Assembly (NCBI GenBank): GCA_963974485.1
Contig: CAXBBS010000002.1
Coordinates: 1-64,000 of the forward strand
DNA: 64,000 nucleotides
Reading direction: 5' to 3'
Source: JAALKW01 sp963974485
Lineage (GTDB): Bacteria; Pseudomonadota; Gammaproteobacteria; Legionellales; Legionellaceae
In this document: positions 48,539-58,222 of the stretch, piece after piece
Position numbering within the stretch: position 1 is the first letter of the stretch
Layout: each line of letters starts with the position of its first letter
Position numbers and translations under genes: made by a program
The notes under the pieces: model-generated
Database searches by the model: none
What the model saw: the letters and a program-made list of their open reading frames with translations, nothing else
Told to the model about the DNA's origin: nothing

Positions 48539-49822
48539 ATGCTGAAAGAAACGCAATTTACGATCAAAGGCTTTGTCGTCTGGAGTGTTTGTGTTCTCTT
48601 TTTTCTGTACGAATTTTTTCTTCGTGTGTCTTTAGGGAGTTTCCAGCATCCCTTGATGCATGATTTGCACTTATCTGCCTTTGAATATTCGCTTCTAAGC
48701 AGTACCTTGTTTTTTGTTATTTACGGTATCATGCAAATTCCCGTCGGTCTTATTATTGATAAAATCGGCCTCAAAAAATCGCTCATGATAGGCGCTGCTA
48801 TCTGTGCGCTTGCGTCGTTTTCTTTCGCTTTTGCATCTACTTTTTGGCTTGCAGTTGTCGCACGTGTCTTGATGGGGCTAGGTGCGTCCTTTGGTTTCTT
48901 ATCGCTATTGGTTGCTGTCAATGATTGGATGCCACACAGGCATAACGCGCTTTTTATCGGGTTGTCTCAATTCATAGGTACCATGGGGCCTATGTTTGCG
49001 GCTGGACCTTTGGAAAGCTATACATCGTCAGGTCATATCGCATGGCAATTAGTATTTAAAGTTTTAGGTTTTATAGGTATCGCTCTTTTTGTCATGATTA
49101 TATTATTTGTAGACAATCGACATGAAACGGCTGAAAAATACTCCATTCTCAAGCGACCTGAATCAACCAAACGCTCGTTACTCAAGCTTTTTTCACGTGC
49201 ACAAGCGTGGTACATCGCTTTATTTTCAGCGAGTGTCTATCTTATTATTGAGTATCTGTCGGAGAATGAAGGCCGTGTTTTTATTGTGTTAAAAGGGTTT
49301 AGCGAAAATTTTGCTTCCTACATGATAACACTTTCATGGTTAGGGTATGCTTTGGGCTGTCCTTTGCTGGGATTTTTGTCAGATTATACACAACGTCGAA
49401 AGCCTGTGCTGGTTGCTGCTGCTGCGATGAGCGTGATTTCTATGCTTCTTATCATTTTTTCAAATCATAGATACGGGTTAATCATCGGCTTTTTTATGCT
49501 TGGTTTTTCTGCGAGTGGGCAAAGTGTAGGGTTTGCTATTATTTCAGAGCAGTTTAAACAGCAATTCATCGGTATTGGACTTGCCTTAAATAATGCATTA
49601 ATTATGGTTTTATCAGCGATTAATGCGCCGCTGATTGGTTGGATAATTGACCGTTCACGAAGTGCTGCTAATTTCGGATTACATACGTATCAATATGCAT
49701 TTTTAATTTTGTTGTTTATTGCAATGATATCTTTTATATTCTCGTTTTTCTTTATCAAAGAAACGTTTTGTAAATCTGCCGTAGATTTCAGCGTCCTGGA
49801 TTCACGTAAACGCTCAACCTAA
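48539..49822 (+). CDS. MFS transporter, 427 aa
   Basis: Inner-membrane major-facilitator permease with twelve hydrophobic segments. The loop 2-3 motif reads 'GLIIDKIGLKKSLMIGAAIC' (G-x-x-x-D-x-x-G-x-K-x), as in the superfamily, and 'RVLMGLGASFGFLS' is helix 4. The half-way cytoplasmic loop includes 'YSILKRPESTKRSL'. Subfamily and substrate cannot be determined. It is 11 bases after the AstE/AspA-like gene; pairing suggests a shared substrate, which is inference only. Confidence 0.88.
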   Translation: MLKETQFTIKGFVVWSVCVLFFLYEFFLRVSLGSFQHPLMHDLHLSAFEYSLLSSTLFFVIYGIMQIPVGLIIDKIGLKKSLMIGAAICALASFSFAFASTFWLAVVARVLMGLGASFGFLSLLVAVNDWMPHRHNALFIGLSQFIGTMGPMFAAGPLESYTSSGHIAWQLVFKVLGFIGIALFVMIILFVDNRHETAEKYSILKRPESTKRSLLKLFSRAQAWYIALFSASVYLIIEYLSENEGRVFIVLKGFSENFASYMITLSWLGYALGCPLLGFLSDYTQRRKPVLVAAAAMSVISMLLIIFSNHRYGLIIGFFMLGFSASGQSVGFAIISEQFKQQFIGIGLALNNALIMVLSAINAPLIGWIIDRSRSAANFGLHTYQYAFLILLFIAMISFIFSFFFIKETFCKSAVDFSVLDSRKRST

Positions 49823-49823
49823 A

Positions 49824-50567
49824 TTATGCTTTAAAACTATCTTTTGCCTGTCTTAAATAAGCAAAGCATGCCTCATCAGTTTCAGTTGCTGTACTCCCGT
49901 TGTGTTGATAAATAAAAGCACGAACATCTGGCTTGCCCAGTCTTAAAAATGGATTTATTTTCTTCTCAAGGTGTATTGTCGAAGGTAAAGAGTTTTGATT
50001 GGGATAGGTTTCAAGATAATTTAGGTGCGTTTGTATGGCTTGATTATTAGGTTCGACGGCACGCGCAAATTTCAAGTTTTGGCGTGTGTACTCATGCGCG
50101 CAATAGATTTTTGTATCATCCGGTAGTTGCTTGAGTCGCTGAAGTGATGCGTGTAGCTCAGTCATGGTGCCATCAAATACACGCCCACAGCCAGCTGAAA
50201 ACAGCGTATCGCCACAAAAAAGCCAGTGTTGATAGGGCTCAAAATAACACACGTGTGTTCGGGTATGCCCCGGTGTATTTAATACATTGAATCTGTATTG
50301 GCCTAACTGGATAAACTCAGGTTTTTCGGTTAACTCAAATATATTATGTACAACAACAGCAGGAAAATAGTGCTCTAACTCACGCACGCCACCGATATGA
50401 TCGGCGTGGTGATGGGTTAATAAAATATGACTTAAACGTAAATTTTCTTGCTGTGCAAAAGTAATCACGGGTGCGGCATCGCCCGGATCAACGCAAATAA
50501 AATCATCATGATTTTTAATAACCCAAATGTAGTTGTCTTGGAATGCAGAAAGAGCAATAATGGTCAT
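49824..50567 (-). CDS. gloB: Hydroxyacylglutathione hydrolase (glyoxalase II)
   Basis: Metallo-beta-lactamase-fold enzyme that hydrolyses S-lactoylglutathione to lactate and glutathione in methylglyoxal detoxification. The binuclear metal motif 'LTHHHADHIGG' is near residues 50-60. 'NTPGHTRTHVCYF', 'FCGDTLFSAGCGRVFDGT' and the substrate-binding 'YCAHEYTRQNLKFA' follow in order. Length of 247 residues is normal. It converges on the MFS gene with a one-base gap. Confidence 0.95.
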   Translation of the reverse strand: MTIIALSAFQDNYIWVIKNHDDFICVDPGDAAPVITFAQQENLRLSHILLTHHHADHIGGVRELEHYFPAVVVHNIFELTEKPEFIQLGQYRFNVLNTPGHTRTHVCYFEPYQHWLFCGDTLFSAGCGRVFDGTMTELHASLQRLKQLPDDTKIYCAHEYTRQNLKFARAVEPNNQAIQTHLNYLETYPNQNSLPSTIHLEKKINPFLRLGKPDVRAFIYQHNGSTATETDEACFAYLRQAKDSFKA

Positions 50568-50631
50568 GAAGGCGCTTTATTTTTTAAGAACTATACTCAT
50601 AAGTATACCCCTTGAAAGAATGGAGTCTAGC

Positions 50632-50832
50632 ATGAATCGAATTGAACAACGTGACACAGCAGCGTCCCCTGAATATTTCGAAGAAACGGATGATGGCGAA
50701 AGCCTCGAACATAAGCGCGAAGTCAAGCGTATGCTTGAGGAGCGGCTTGAGAAAAGGCGTCTTAAAGAAGAGTTAGAAGACTTTGATGGTGAGCTTGAGG
50801 GAGACTTTGATTGGGACCGATTCGATTCTTAA
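50632..50832 (+). CDS. Small acidic/basic helical protein, possibly PA3496 family
   Basis: 66 residues from the ATG at 50632, which has GGAG seven bases upstream; a longer frame from 50533 overlaps gloB and is not preferred. The protein reads as charged helices ('KREVKRMLEERLEKRRLKEE') with an acidic end ('DFDGELEGDFDWDRFDS'). The R/E-rich helix followed by an acidic tail resembles the small PA3496-type proteins of gammaproteobacteria; this resemblance is from memory and not certain. No signal or membrane segment. Confidence 0.65.
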   Translation: MNRIEQRDTAASPEYFEETDDGESLEHKREVKRMLEERLEKRRLKEELEDFDGELEGDFDWDRFDS

Positions 50833-51016
50833 TGTGACTGTGCGTCAACCTGTTCTTTCAGGTGGGTGAGATGTAACGTTGCAACGTATTTTCCATCGAG
50901 AAGAGAAGCTGTCATTCTGGTGCGTCATATTGTTTTTTGAAAACGTAATGACCATACCAAAATCTTAAATTAATAGTGCTTAATCTTGAATCAACAACCC
51001 AAAAGGAGCTAAGGCT

Positions 51017-51784
51017 ATGAAGTTTTTTCATCGAGTCCCGTTGGTTTTGTTACCAGGTACAGGTTGTAATCAATTATTATGGCGCCAAGTTTTGCCCTTG
51101 TTATCCAAGCACATGATGCCCGTTATGCCCGATTTACTTGCATGCTCCTCACAACAGGCCATGCTTCAGAAAGTCAATGAACTTCCTTTTAAAAAATTTA
51201 TGCTTATGGGATTTTCAATGGGCGGGTATATCGCACAGCGTTTTTATGCAATGCATCCCGAGCGCGTATCGCATCTCATGTTGCTGTGTACCTCAGGTGA
51301 AAAAAAGAACGTAGATGCATCCGTGATTGAGCAAAACTTGAAGCGATTGAAAGATAAGTCGTACCTTTCACACATGATTCATCCCATAAATTCCAAGCAC
51401 AAAGAGGAACTTTACGCAAAAATCACCACCATGCTGGATGAAGCGGGTCCTGAGGCGGTAGGGAAGCAAATGCACGCAACCGCGCATCGAAGTGCTGTTT
51501 TAGACCAGTTTCCAGCCAACCCTGTACCAACGCTTGTGATAGGTGCCCGCCAAGATAAAGTGATTTCTAAAAAACACATGGAAAATGTAGCCTTAGCGCT
51601 AAAAACTGAGGTTGATTGGCTTGACAGTGGGCATATGCTACCTTTGGAGTCGCCTGATGAGCTGAGTCTAATTATTAATGCTTGGTTTGCAAGTCAGAAT
51701 TTAATGCCTGAACATGAAAAAAAGGTGTCTGAAACGCAAGCGCAAGGCCTTGCAGAGGAGGCATCATCTAAATTTACAGTATAA
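51017..51784 (+). CDS. Alpha/beta hydrolase, 255 aa
   Basis: Serine hydrolase fold of unknown substrate. The oxyanion region 'VLLPGTGCNQLLWRQVLPLL' is near residue 10. The nucleophile elbow is 'GFSMGGYIAQRF' with Ser at about 67. An acidic residue in 'VIGARQDKVI' and His in 'WLDSGHMLPLESP' complete the triad. The order resembles MhpC/PcaD-like esterases. The C-terminal 25 residues are polar and extend past the fold. AAAGGAG lies nine bases before the ATG. Confidence 0.88.
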   Translation: MKFFHRVPLVLLPGTGCNQLLWRQVLPLLSKHMMPVMPDLLACSSQQAMLQKVNELPFKKFMLMGFSMGGYIAQRFYAMHPERVSHLMLLCTSGEKKNVDASVIEQNLKRLKDKSYLSHMIHPINSKHKEELYAKITTMLDEAGPEAVGKQMHATAHRSAVLDQFPANPVPTLVIGARQDKVISKKHMENVALALKTEVDWLDSGHMLPLESPDELSLIINAWFASQNLMPEHEKKVSETQAQGLAEEASSKFTV

Positions 51785-51919
51785 ATATATATTTTTAATC
51801 GTGCTTCAGGTTGCTTATCCTGGACAAATACAGGTGCCTATTATACATTGCCTGTTTGAAAATTAACGTGGCATATTGGGGTATAATCATTCTCTGATGC
51901 TTCAATCTGGATTTATACA

Positions 51920-52714
51920 ATGCCGATAGCCTTGATTATTGAATACGATGGAAGCCAATATCATGGCTGGCAGTCACAACCAGGGCTTCGTACGGTTCAA
52001 GGTGTTTTGGAAAAAGCACTAACACAAGTAGCTGATCATCCTGTGCGTGTAACGTATTCAGGACGTACAGACACAGGCGTGCATGCAACGCATCAAGTGG
52101 TAAATTTTGATCCTGAAAGTTCGCGAAATATTCGTGCTTGGGTTCATGGAACCAATGCTTTATTGCCCAAAGATGTGTCGGTAAAATGGGGGCAAGAAAT
52201 TGGGGATGATTTTCATGCGCGATATTCTGCTGGTTCCAGGCGATATCGCTATGTTATTTATAATGCTTCGATACGACCTGCTTTATTACAAGGCAATGTA
52301 ACGTGGCAGTACCGGCGCTTGGATCATGCCTTGATGCAAAAAGCCGCTCAGACCTTGTTAGGTCAGCATGACTTTACTTCGTTTCGAGCGGTAGAGTGCA
52401 GTGCAAAATCACCGGTTCGAGATATTCAAGCCATTGAAGTTTTTCGACGAGGCGATTTAGTGGTGTTAGATGTTACAGCGAATGGTTTTTTACATCATAT
52501 GGTGCGAAACATTGCGGGGGTTCTCATGGCTGTTGGGTCAGGTCGGCAAGAGGTTGCGTGGGTTGAAGAGGTATTGCTTGCTAAAGACCGACGCCAAGGT
52601 GCAGAAACAGCGCCGCCTTATGGACTTTACTTGGTTGATGTAAGCTATCCCAAAAAATTTAATTTAGCGTCGTTGACCTTAGGGCCCTGGTTTTTAGGGC
52701 AATTAGACGCATGA
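51920..52714 (+). CDS. truA: tRNA pseudouridine(38-40) synthase TruA
   Basis: Modifies uridines in the anticodon arm of tRNAs. The catalytic Asp is in 'SGRTDTGVHATHQVVNF' (Asp about 51). 'IIEYDGSQYHGWQSQPG' at the start and 'FLHHMVRNIAGVLMAVGSG' and 'APPYGLYLVDVSYP' near the end are family signatures. Length of 264 residues is normal. It begins the run truA-glnS-cysS, with 30- and 20-base gaps. Confidence 0.96.
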   Translation: MPIALIIEYDGSQYHGWQSQPGLRTVQGVLEKALTQVADHPVRVTYSGRTDTGVHATHQVVNFDPESSRNIRAWVHGTNALLPKDVSVKWGQEIGDDFHARYSAGSRRYRYVIYNASIRPALLQGNVTWQYRRLDHALMQKAAQTLLGQHDFTSFRAVECSAKSPVRDIQAIEVFRRGDLVVLDVTANGFLHHMVRNIAGVLMAVGSGRQEVAWVEEVLLAKDRRQGAETAPPYGLYLVDVSYPKKFNLASLTLGPWFLGQLDA

Positions 52715-52744
52715 GTTTTAACGTGTTGTTAGGAATTAATCATA

Positions 52745-54424
52745 ATGAATCAGCTTAAACAAGAAGAAACGCCAGGGCATTTTATATTACAAAAGATCCA
52801 AGCGGATTTAGCCTCAGGAAAACATGAACATATTGTGGTTCGTTTTCCACCTGAGCCGAATGGATATTTGCATATTGGGCATGCCAAAGCCATTTGTTTG
52901 AGCTTTGGTCTTGCTAAGCGCTTTGATGGCACATGTTATTTACGTTTTGATGACACCAATCCAATTAAAGAAGAGGATAAGTTTGCACATGCAATTATGG
53001 ATGACGTGCGTTGGCTTGGCTTTGAATGGTCTGAGACAACGCATGCCTCTGATTATTACCAAGCGTTTTATGATTTTGCTCTGCAGCTGATTGAGCAAGG
53101 CTTGGCGTACGTTGATAGTTTAACAGCCGACGAGATGCGAGCTTATCGTGGAACGTTAAAAGAAGGTGGCCGCGAGAGCCCTTATCGTGCGCGTTCAGTC
53201 GATGAAAATTTAGCTTTATTTAAAGCAATGAAAGCCGGTGAGTTCGAAGACGGTGCACATGTGCTGCGTGCGCGCATTGACATGAGTGCGGGTAATCTTA
53301 ATATGCGAGATCCTGTTTTGTATCGCATACGACATGTGTCTCATCAGCGGACGGGGGATACGTGGTGCATTTATCCTATGTATGATTTTGCACATCCGCT
53401 GTCTGATGCGCTTGAAAAAATCACGCATTCGTTATGTACACTCGAGTTTCAAGATCATAGACCGTTGTATGAATGGTTTATTGAGCATTTACCGGTGCCT
53501 GCAACACCTGTTCAGACTGAGTTTTCACGCCTGAATTTATCGCATACTGTAACAAGTAAGCGTAAACTACGAGAGCTTGTTGAACAAAATGTTGTGGATG
53601 GCTGGGACGATCCACGTATGCCAACGTTGTGTGGTATGCGTAAACGTGGGTATCCACCGGCAGCGATTCGACAGTTTTGTGAAACGATCGGTATTTCAAA
53701 AAATGATTCTGTGACGGATGTCGGCGTTTTAGAAGCCGCGGTACGTGACGAATTAAATCGAACAGCCAACCGCGCGTTGTGCGTATTGGACCCTTTGAAA
53801 ATTGTGATTGAAAATTATCCTGAAGATCAGGTTGAGTCACTCGAAGCTTCGTTTAATCCTAAAGATCCTGATGCGGGCACACGTGTTTTACCTTTTTCGC
53901 GTGAAATTTATATTGAACGCAGTGACTTTATGCTTGAGCCGGTTAAAGGCTATTTTCGCTTAGCGCTTGGTACAGAGGTGCGATTACGGCAAGCGTATGT
54001 GATTCGTTGTACGGATGTAATTTATGATGAACAGGGAGGCATTCAAGAGCTTCGTTGCACGTATGATGATCAAACCTTGGGTAAAAATCCTGAAGGACGA
54101 AAAGTTAAAGGTGTGATTCACTGGGTTGCCGTGAATACGGCGCATCCGATTGAAATTTATCAATACGATCGTTTGTTTCATGATGAAAATCCGGGTCGTG
54201 AAGAAGATTTCATGCAGTTTATGAACCATGACTCAAAGCGCGTCCAATCAGCTTATGTGGAGCCTGCTATGGCATCTCAGGCGCTTGGCGAGGTCTTTCA
54301 GTTCGAACGGCTTGGGTATTACTGTGTTAACACGGTATGTGATGACGCGGTGCAAGTGTTTCATCGTGTAGTTGGATTAAAAGATACCTGGGGAAAACTT
54401 ACGTCTTCAGATATACAGCAATAA
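52745..54424 (+). CDS. glnS: Glutaminyl-tRNA synthetase
   Basis: Class I synthetase charging tRNA-Gln. 'VRFPPEPNGYLHIGHAKAIC' carries the HIGH motif. The KMSKS equivalent is 'TVTSKRKLREL'. 'RFDDTNPIKEEDKFAHAI' and the anticodon-binding beta-barrel C-terminus ('NPEGRKVKGVIHWV') are typical. Length of 559 residues matches E. coli (554). Presence of GlnRS implies direct charging of tRNA-Gln in this organism. Confidence 0.97.
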   Translation: MNQLKQEETPGHFILQKIQADLASGKHEHIVVRFPPEPNGYLHIGHAKAICLSFGLAKRFDGTCYLRFDDTNPIKEEDKFAHAIMDDVRWLGFEWSETTHASDYYQAFYDFALQLIEQGLAYVDSLTADEMRAYRGTLKEGGRESPYRARSVDENLALFKAMKAGEFEDGAHVLRARIDMSAGNLNMRDPVLYRIRHVSHQRTGDTWCIYPMYDFAHPLSDALEKITHSLCTLEFQDHRPLYEWFIEHLPVPATPVQTEFSRLNLSHTVTSKRKLRELVEQNVVDGWDDPRMPTLCGMRKRGYPPAAIRQFCETIGISKNDSVTDVGVLEAAVRDELNRTANRALCVLDPLKIVIENYPEDQVESLEASFNPKDPDAGTRVLPFSREIYIERSDFMLEPVKGYFRLALGTEVRLRQAYVIRCTDVIYDEQGGIQELRCTYDDQTLGKNPEGRKVKGVIHWVAVNTAHPIEIYQYDRLFHDENPGREEDFMQFMNHDSKRVQSAYVEPAMASQALGEVFQFERLGYYCVNTVCDDAVQVFHRVVGLKDTWGKLTSSDIQQ

Positions 54425-54444
54425 TATAATCGGGGTGTGCGTGC

Positions 54445-55815
54445 ATGTTAGAACTTTATTTGTATAATTCGCTTACGCGAAAAAAAGAGCGTTTTGAGCC
54501 CATTAAGCCGGGTGAAATAAGTTTATACGTGTGCGGTATGACCGTGTATGACATGTGCCATTTGGGCCATGCACGCTCCATGGTTTCGTTTGATGTTATT
54601 GTGCGATTTTTACGTGCCTCAGGGTATAAAGTAACGTTTGTTCGAAATATTACGGATATCGATGACAAAATCATTAAGCGTGCGATTGAACGCGATGTAA
54701 CGATGGATGCATTGACGTCGAAATATATAGACGCCATGCATCAAGACACGGATACGTTGGGCTGTTTGAATCCCACGGTTGAACCTCGAGCGACGCAGTA
54801 TGTTCCTGCAATTATAAAATTGATTGAGCGCTTAATTGCAAACAAACATGCGTACATCAGCGGTGATGGCGATGTGTGTTACGAAGTCACACGATTTTCG
54901 CAATACGGTAAATTATCCAATAAGAAAGTTGAAGACTTGCATGCTGGGTCACGCGTTGAAATTGCTGAAGGTAAGCGTTCACCGCTTGATTTTGTGTTGT
55001 GGAAACGCGCTAAACCGGGTGAGCCTAACTGGGCATCGCCGTGGGGTGACGGACGTCCTGGCTGGCATATCGAATGCTCAGCGATGGCGATGGATGTGCT
55101 CGGTGAGCAATTTGATATTCATGGTGGGGGACTGGATTTACAATTTCCGCATCATGAAAATGAGATAGCCCAAAGTGAAGGCGCAACAGGCAAGTCGTTT
55201 GCAAATTATTGGTTACATGTAGGCATGCTGCAGGTTAATCACGAAAAAATGTCGAAATCACTCGGTAATTTTTTTACGATTGAAGATATGCTAGAAAAAT
55301 ATCCGGCTGAAGTTTTACGCTATTTTTTACTGAGCAGTCATTATCGCAGCCCTTTGAATTATACTGAAAATAATTTAGATCTTGCCACCAAGGCACTTAA
55401 CCGGCTTTATCAGTCGATACGAGAAGTTGTTTGTGATGAAGAGCATACTGAGATAGATGCTACGTGGGTTGCGTTGTTTCAGCAAGCCATGTGCGATGAT
55501 TTTAATACGCCTGAAGCATTGTCGGTCTTATTTCAATTAAGTCATGAACTTAATAAAACTGGCTCATCGATATTAGCCGTCACGTTGAAGCATTTGGCCG
55601 GTATGCTGGGATTGTTACAAGATAATCCGGATGTATATCTAAAATCTGGAATTAAAGATATAAATGCTCAGGCCATTGAGGCATTAATAGAGGCGCGTCA
55701 AAATGCGCGAAATAGACGCGATTTCAACGAAGCAGATAGGATTCGAGCACAGCTTTTAGCCGATGGTATTGAGCTTGAAGATAATTCTTTAAAAACAACG
55801 TGGCGACAGGCTTGA
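54445..55815 (+). CDS. cysS: Cysteinyl-tRNA synthetase
   Basis: Class I synthetase. 'YVCGMTVYDMCHLGHARSMV' holds the zinc-binding Cys and the HIGH-type motif. 'HIECSAMAMDVLGEQFDIHG' and 'FPHHENEIAQSEG' supply further zinc ligands, and 'HEKMSKSLGNFF' is the KMSKS loop. The C-terminal DALR/anticodon part follows. Length of 456 residues is normal. The stop codon overlaps the -35 box of the tRNA-Met promoter. Confidence 0.97.
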   Translation: MLELYLYNSLTRKKERFEPIKPGEISLYVCGMTVYDMCHLGHARSMVSFDVIVRFLRASGYKVTFVRNITDIDDKIIKRAIERDVTMDALTSKYIDAMHQDTDTLGCLNPTVEPRATQYVPAIIKLIERLIANKHAYISGDGDVCYEVTRFSQYGKLSNKKVEDLHAGSRVEIAEGKRSPLDFVLWKRAKPGEPNWASPWGDGRPGWHIECSAMAMDVLGEQFDIHGGGLDLQFPHHENEIAQSEGATGKSFANYWLHVGMLQVNHEKMSKSLGNFFTIEDMLEKYPAEVLRYFLLSSHYRSPLNYTENNLDLATKALNRLYQSIREVVCDEEHTEIDATWVALFQQAMCDDFNTPEALSVLFQLSHELNKTGSSILAVTLKHLAGMLGLLQDNPDVYLKSGIKDINAQAIEALIEARQNARNRRDFNEADRIRAQLLADGIELEDNSLKTTWRQA

Positions 55816-55840
55816 CATCGAGCTCAGAAAAGTACAAAAT
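55812..55840 (+). promoter_or_regulatory. Promoter of tRNA-Met, starting inside the cysS stop
   Basis: A perfect TTGACA (55812-55817) overlaps the cysS TGA; CAAAAT (55835-55840) lies 17 bases on. The tRNA begins 14 bases after the -10 box, preceded by a GC-rich CGCCGCG discriminator. Confidence 0.65.
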
Positions 55841-55854
55841 CGCCGCGTGTTTTA

Positions 55855-55931
55855 GGCTATGTAGCTCAGTTGGTTAGAGCGCGGCACTCATAATGCTGAG
55901 GTCGGTGGTTCGAGTCCACCCATAGCCACCA
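55855..55931 (+). tRNA. tRNA-Met (elongator, anticodon CAT)
   Basis: A 77-base tRNA with acceptor GGCTATG/CATAGCC, D-arm AGCTCAGTTGGTTAGAGC, and anticodon loop TCATAAT. The T-arm is GGTGG-TTCGAGT-CCACC and the 3' CCA is encoded. The paired first base pair G-C distinguishes it from initiator tRNA, which has a mismatch there. It closely follows the E. coli elongator tRNA-Met pattern. Confidence 0.96.
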
Positions 55932-55996
55932 TTCATTGTGGTATTTGATATAATCAGTTATAATCCATTGACTTTATTACGTGCTGTGATGGATAG

Positions 55997-58219
55997 ATGC
56001 GTTCTCTTAGATTTACCGGTCTTCTTATTTCTATATTATGTTCTTCTCGTGTTTTTTCAACCTCAGAAGGCTTACTTAATGTCGATCAAGCAAAACACTA
56101 TTTTGGAAGTGCATCGCCTCATCAATCATCTGCAGTATCATCGTCATCAGTACCCACAACACCCGTTGAGCCAGAACTTAAATCATCACTCACAGAAATC
56201 TCTATACCTTCCGAGCCACCTGTTAGCGAAATAAATCCAGAAGCTTTAACACGCTCTAGCCCTGAAACAAAGCTTTGGAACTTACGAGATGCTGATATTC
56301 GCGCAGTTATAGCCGAGGTATCACGAGTTACTCATAAGAATTTTTTAATCGACCCACGTGTTCAAGGTAAAATTTCAATTTATTCCAGTGAAGAGATTAC
56401 AGATAAAGAACTTTACCAAGTGTTTCTTTCAGCTTTACAAGTATCGGGTTACGCAGCGGTGCCTAGCGGCCATGTCATTAAAATATTACCTAACATGGAT
56501 GCGCGCACACAGTCAGTAGATAGCTCTGGCATGCCCCCTGGCACACCAACAAACGGGGACGATCTTGTTGTCCAAGTAATTCCCGTTAAGTATGCCGCAG
56601 CCGACCAATTAGTACCTATTTTGCGACCACTCATGCCGCAATGGAGTATGGTTTCGTCTTATCCCGCAACCAATATGCTCATTTTATCGGGACGAGCCAG
56701 TAATATTAAACAAATGACCGATATCATACGACAAGTGGATACTTCATCCGCTGATGGTATTGATATGATTCCTCTTCGACATGCGTTGGCCATGGATGTT
56801 GTTAATACATTGAAAGACCTGGTAAGAACCAAACCTAATACACCTTCAAGCCAAGCTATCACACTTGCTGCTGACGATCGCAGCAACTCTATTTTACTTA
56901 GTGGTAGCAAAACAGAACGTCTTCGCTTGCGCTTGTTGATTGCAAGACTTGATCGCGAACGTCCTAATTCAGGCGATGAAAACACCAAAGTCGTTTATTT
57001 AAATTACATGCGAGCAGAAGATTTGGTGCCTATTTTAGCCGGTATTGCACAAGCAAGTTTTAGTGGTGTTGTAGGTACAACCATTGGTACCGTTACACGC
57101 CCAACGTTAGATAGCACCAATCCAGAGGCGGGTGTGGTTAATATTTCATCGGCAAATGCTTCAGGGGACACCGTTGGTTTAGGGGCGGCTGGGGGAAGTG
57201 TCATTTCATCTCAATTGGAAGGAGGTAGCAAACCAACCGTACAGATTATTGCCGAGCCTAATACCAACTCGGTTATTATTAACGCACCGCCAATGTTAAT
57301 TAAAACATTAAGAGCGGTAATTACTCAATTAGATATTAAGCCAGCTCAACTTTTGGTTGAAGCAATGGTGACCGAAATTAACGAAACGGACTTTAAGAGC
57401 TTAGGTCTTGAATGGGGAAGTCTCAATCAGGATGGACAGAGCTCAAGTAGCTTTCGTCCTGGATTTGCTGTTTTAAACTCACAATCATCGATTAAAGATT
57501 TCCAGGCTCAGATTTATGCATTAGCAAGAGAGCGTAAAGCGAATATTCTTTCAACACCATCCGTGGTGGTACTTGATAACCGGCAGGCTAAAATTGTGAT
57601 CGGAAAGCAGGTGTCGGTTGCGACATCGCAATATCCTAACAATGCAGGCGGTACAACGACAGCCAGTCCATTTACAACGTTCGATCGTATGAATGTTGCC
57701 TTACATTTATATGTAAGGCCTCAAATTACACGTGGTCAAGGTATTCAAATGCAAATCGACCAAGGTAATGACACGCTGGATCCTCTTGCAACGACTGACT
57801 CAAATACAACGCCAACGTTTAATATCAGTGCCATCGTCACTTCGGTTCACGTCGAAAGTGGTGACATGGTTGTTCTGGGAGGGTTAACACAAGATTCGCT
57901 CGGAAGTGATAAACTTGGTGTGCCTATTATAGGTGAGATTCCTGGAATAGGTCGTTTTTTTCAACATAATATCACCAACCGCGAAAAGAAAATTTTAATG
58001 GTATTTATTCGACCGGTTATTTTACGAACCGAAGCCAATACATTGCAGGTTTCTGGAGCGAAATATAACGATGCACGCTTGGAGCAACTTGAAATTTCAC
58101 GAGCTCAAGAAAGCTTTGAGCAGCATGATAAAAACACAGTACTACCGGCACTGAATAACGCTGTCTTACCTAGGCCTTTTGATAAACGTTCACCTACTTC
58201 TTATAAAAAGATGAAATAG
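55997..58219 (+). CDS. gspD: Type II secretion outer-membrane secretin GspD
   Basis: Forms the outer-membrane channel of type II secretion. A signal peptide covers about residues 1-21, then a Ser/Pro-rich linker of about 50 residues. N0 to N3 domains follow ('FLIDPRVQGKISIYSSEEIT', 'VIPVKYAAADQLVPILRPLM', 'VVYLNYMRAEDLVPILAGIA'). The secretin core has 'LLVEAMVTEINETDFKSLGL', 'ILSTPSVVVLDNRQAKIVIG' and 'VVLGGLTQDSLGSDKLGVPI', ending 'GRFFQHNITNREKKILMVFI'. A stop directly upstream in frame fixes the start at 55997. The 740-residue length is usual. No gspC precedes it, as in Legionella lspDE. Confidence 0.95.
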   Translation: MRSLRFTGLLISILCSSRVFSTSEGLLNVDQAKHYFGSASPHQSSAVSSSSVPTTPVEPELKSSLTEISIPSEPPVSEINPEALTRSSPETKLWNLRDADIRAVIAEVSRVTHKNFLIDPRVQGKISIYSSEEITDKELYQVFLSALQVSGYAAVPSGHVIKILPNMDARTQSVDSSGMPPGTPTNGDDLVVQVIPVKYAAADQLVPILRPLMPQWSMVSSYPATNMLILSGRASNIKQMTDIIRQVDTSSADGIDMIPLRHALAMDVVNTLKDLVRTKPNTPSSQAITLAADDRSNSILLSGSKTERLRLRLLIARLDRERPNSGDENTKVVYLNYMRAEDLVPILAGIAQASFSGVVGTTIGTVTRPTLDSTNPEAGVVNISSANASGDTVGLGAAGGSVISSQLEGGSKPTVQIIAEPNTNSVIINAPPMLIKTLRAVITQLDIKPAQLLVEAMVTEINETDFKSLGLEWGSLNQDGQSSSSFRPGFAVLNSQSSIKDFQAQIYALARERKANILSTPSVVVLDNRQAKIVIGKQVSVATSQYPNNAGGTTTASPFTTFDRMNVALHLYVRPQITRGQGIQMQIDQGNDTLDPLATTDSNTTPTFNISAIVTSVHVESGDMVVLGGLTQDSLGSDKLGVPIIGEIPGIGRFFQHNITNREKKILMVFIRPVILRTEANTLQVSGAKYNDARLEQLEISRAQESFEQHDKNTVLPALNNAVLPRPFDKRSPTSYKKMK

Positions 58220-58222
58220 GGC

